Source: Candidatus Obscuribacterales bacterium
Lineage (GTDB): Bacteria > Cyanobacteriota > Vampirovibrionia > Obscuribacterales > Obscuribacteraceae
DNA: 64,000 nucleotides
Direction: 5' to 3'
Assembly: GCA_019752635.1 (NCBI GenBank)
Contig: JAIELX010000005.1
Coordinates: 1 to 64,000 of the forward strand
A program made the position numbers and the translations under genes. The number at the start of each line of letters is the position of its first letter. Within the stretch, counting starts at the first letter, position 1. The notes under the pieces are model-generated. The model worked only from the letters and a program-made list of their open reading frames with translations. It was not told the origin of the DNA and made no database searches. This document shows positions 61,924 to 64,000 of the stretch, in pieces.

Positions 61924-63012
61924 TCAGCGATCGAAATTAAGTAGTTCGCGGGCGTCGTTCCAGATGCTATTAACAATCTCGGTGGCCGGTCGGGCTTGCG
62001 CCAATCTCGCTGATTGTCCCGCCCAGGCCTGCATGCCAACTAGCTGTCCAAGAGAATTCGCCTGTGAACGCATCTCTGCTGTTAGCCCCCGCTGTACAGG
62101 ATAAGGTGCAGCTTCTGGAGCCCCGGGGGCGGTGGCGGCTTTCACGTACTCCGTCTCCAGGCTTCTTCCCGCGCGACCGCTGAACACCCTGCTGACCACG
62201 GTGTCTTCCGGAGCGGTTGAAGCAAGCGCGCTTGACCACGCCTGCGGAATCTGAGCTTCAGGTGAACGGAGAAATCCTGTGCCGATTTGAACCGCACTCG
62301 CGCCTAGAATTAATGCTGCCGCTACGCCACGTCCATCAGCTATGCCACCAGCTGCGATGACGGGGACGTTCACCGCATCGACCACGGCCGACACCAGCGA
62401 GCATAAGCCGACCATGCGTTTCTCCGCTTGTTGCGCGTCAAAAGCGCCTCTGTGCCCACCGGCTTCCATTCCTTGCGCCACTATCGCATCTGCGCCCGCT
62501 TCCTCCGCCAGCACCGCTTCGCTAACGGTGGTTACCGTCGCAATCCACGCTATGCCCGCGGCTTTCAGTGACTTGACAAAATGGTCGGGAAACAGACCCA
62601 TGACGGAGGAAACTACCGGTGGTTGCATAGCAAGAAGCGCTTGACACTGCATCTGAAAATCCGGTGGACGAGTATCGCCGGCTTCTGTCGGCGGCTCCGG
62701 TCCGAATTGTGAGAGGAAAAGTCGAAGCCTGTTTTCTTGTTCTGGATTTCTTGTCGGCTCCGGATCCGGCACCCAGAGGTTCATCTGAAAAGGTCCATTC
62801 GTGGCTGCTCGAATTGTTTCTGCCCAGTCGTGCATTTGTTCGGGTGTCATCAATACCGCGCCACAAGAACCCAGACCGCCGGCTTGGATTACCGAGATCG
62901 ACAGTGGTGGCGCCGGTACGCCTGCCATGGGACCTAGCAGTACAGGGACACGTAGATCAAAACGCTGACAGAACTGTTCAACCTTGCTACTGATTGACCT
63001 GTTTCTACCCAT
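61924..63012 (-). CDS. Nitronate monooxygenase-like flavoprotein
   Basis: A 362-aa TIM-barrel FMN enzyme of the nitronate monooxygenase/2-nitropropane dioxygenase family. It begins with VPVLLGPMAGVPAPPL. The FMN-phosphate region is VIAAGGIADGRGVAAALILG with ASAVQIGTGFL, and the active-site stretch QGMEAGGHRGAF contains the catalytic histidine. Family members oxidise nitronates or act as NAD(P)H:quinone or enoyl-reductase-type enzymes (class not resolved here). It lies between a convergent J-domain gene and the CrtI-like gene upstream on the same strand. Confidence 0.88.
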   Translation of the reverse strand: MGRNRSISSKVEQFCQRFDLRVPVLLGPMAGVPAPPLSISVIQAGGLGSCGAVLMTPEQMHDWAETIRAATNGPFQMNLWVPDPEPTRNPEQENRLRLFLSQFGPEPPTEAGDTRPPDFQMQCQALLAMQPPVVSSVMGLFPDHFVKSLKAAGIAWIATVTTVSEAVLAEEAGADAIVAQGMEAGGHRGAFDAQQAEKRMVGLCSLVSAVVDAVNVPVIAAGGIADGRGVAAALILGASAVQIGTGFLRSPEAQIPQAWSSALASTAPEDTVVSRVFSGRAGRSLETEYVKAATAPGAPEAAPYPVQRGLTAEMRSQANSLGQLVGMQAWAGQSARLAQARPATEIVNSIWNDARELLNFDR

Positions 63013-63060
63013 TCTGCACTACCCGAGAAACGTGAAAACTTCAAAACTTCGGTTGCTGCC

Positions 63061-64000
63061 TTAACGCGTTCGAGCAGATGCACCTGCTGCCACTACATCT
63101 GCATTCCCGCGTTTCGATTTTGCTAAATCGCGCGCACTTCCCATTATCTTGAAAAACCCCGGTAAGCCGCCCATTAAATGGCTTGCGGTCATGACTCCAC
63201 CCATGAGCGCGCCCATGATTCCTAAGCTCACGACATCGGCGCCGGTCATATAGAGATTCTTGATCGATGTATTCGGATCGAAATTGCGCTTGTTGAATTC
63301 TTCAGTCGTGGATGGATAGCCGTAAATGGCCGCGCTGTGGTGCCCGGTGAAGTCGCGCACTGTCAGCGGCGTTGAGAGTTCGCGATAGGCAATTAGATCT
63401 CCGAAGCCAGGGAACTTGCTCTCCACTACGGCAAGGAGCGTGTCAGATATCTGCTCTTTAAGCGCCTGGTATTCGTCGCCTCGATGCTTCCACTGTGTTT
63501 CGCTCCACTTAGACAAATCGTCCAGTTTCATGAATCCGATAACCTCTGCCGTGTGAGTCTTGGCGGCAGGATCTTTTAGCGACGGGAAAGAGAGAAAGCA
63601 GCCGCCGGATTTTCCACCATTTTGGACCATGGTGTTCGCGAACATATTGTCGTGGTCATAAGATTCGAAAATCCAGTGGTTCTCGCCGTGAAAACCCATG
63701 GATTCGGGATCCGATTTGAGCCCCAAGTAGAGCGTGACCATACTGCAAATATCACCCGCTACCGCGACTGGCATCTGCTGCTGATACGCCGCTGGAACTA
63801 GTTCGCCGAAAGTAATCGCTCGTCCGGCATCTGATATCACCACCGGTGCAAAGAATTGCTTTACTGCTACGTTTTTGCCCTGGTGGATTGAGACCTCGAC
63901 GCCTTTTGCGATCCCGTCCTCTACGATGATGTGCTTGACTGTGTGATTCAAACGACAATCGCCGCCATGTGCCTTGATGAGGGGAAGTGTTGAGTCTGCG
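63061..64000 (-). CDS. CrtI-like FAD-dependent oxidoreductase (5' end outside window)
   Basis: C-terminal 312 residues of a phytoene desaturase/polyprenyl oxidoreductase-family protein. The visible start of the frame at the window edge reads STLPLIKAHGGDCRLNHTVK, the conserved segment before the second nucleotide-binding strand. VISDAGRAITFGELVP and GADVVSLGIMGALMGGVMTA (FAD-binding C-terminal motif GxxxxGxxGAxxxG) follow. The N-terminal Rossmann motif lies beyond 64000. Substrate not clear; could be a carotenoid or other polyene, or a retinol saturase-like lipid. Confidence 0.85.
   Translation of the reverse strand, partial: ADSTLPLIKAHGGDCRLNHTVKHIIVEDGIAKGVEVSIHQGKNVAVKQFFAPVVISDAGRAITFGELVPAAYQQQMPVAVAGDICSMVTLYLGLKSDPESMGFHGENHWIFESYDHDNMFANTMVQNGGKSGGCFLSFPSLKDPAAKTHTAEVIGFMKLDDLSKWSETQWKHRGDEYQALKEQISDTLLAVVESKFPGFGDLIAYRELSTPLTVRDFTGHHSAAIYGYPSTTEEFNKRNFDPNTSIKNLYMTGADVVSLGIMGALMGGVMTASHLMGGLPGFFKIMGSARDLAKSKRGNADVVAAGASARTR

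Noticed and set aside
1..64000. tRNA, rRNA genes or a CRISPR array
   Set aside because: No cloverleaf-like T-arm signatures, rRNA cores or regularly spaced repeats were found by eye; a covariance search would be decisive.

Overview
The window looks like a stretch of chromosome from a free-living, Gram-negative-type bacterium. It is rich in eukaryotic-like Ser/Thr kinases, tetratricopeptide (TPR) proteins and two-component systems. Base composition is moderate and TGA, TAA and TAG all serve as stops in ordinary genes. A conserved membrane protein whose layout I associate with cyanobacteria, together with the abundance of kinase/TPR proteins, makes a non-photosynthetic relative of Cyanobacteria (Melainabacteria/Obscuribacterales type) my best guess. 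That placement is inference; no rRNA or tRNA gene is visible here to test it.

Layout. 1-5 kb: a roadblock-domain protein, a DsbD-Bcp thiol/peroxide pair and a family 1 glycosidase. 5-11.5 kb: a large GT-C-type membrane glycosyltransferase and two membrane-anchored Ser/Thr kinases. 11.6-21.5 kb: a peptide transporter, a TPR lipoprotein overlapping a winged-helix membrane protein, a histidine kinase/response regulator pair, an isochorismatase and several hypothetical proteins. 21.5-27 kb: an accessory region with a decayed tyrosine recombinase and a 499-bp direct repeat. The repeat holds one intact and one broken copy of a small three-gene locus headed by an antitoxin-like gene. 27-31 kb: small secreted proteins, a zinc-ribbon pseudokinase and three unusual broken or recoded-looking genes. 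31-40.7 kb: nicotinate phosphoribosyltransferase, TrmJ, an NrtR-like Nudix protein, TPR proteins, an alpha/beta hydrolase, an AI-2E-type permease and a second two-component system.

41-52 kb is the most striking part. A SulP anion permease and an ArsR-type repressor lie beside a seven-gene operon. Six of its genes encode a membrane-bound complex related to hydrogenase-4 and complex I (HyfB/C/E/F-like membrane arm, a NuoC-NuoD-type large subunit and a ferredoxin-NuoB-type small subunit). All four nickel-binding cysteines of the large subunit are missing, so this is an energy-converting hydrogenase-related (Ehr) complex rather than a hydrogenase. The last gene carries the DGA and RHR motifs of diadenylate (c-di-AMP) cyclases. 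Perfect palindromes between the repressor and the operon look like its operators.

52-64 kb: a double-PAS histidine kinase with a receiver protein, an RDD protein, an ArsN2-like acetyltransferase, GTP-dependent PEP carboxykinase, an ArsR-DUF2087 regulator divergent from a TPR-kinase fusion, NrdR, a J-domain protein, a nitronate monooxygenase-like flavoprotein and the 3' part of a CrtI-like oxidoreductase that runs off the window.
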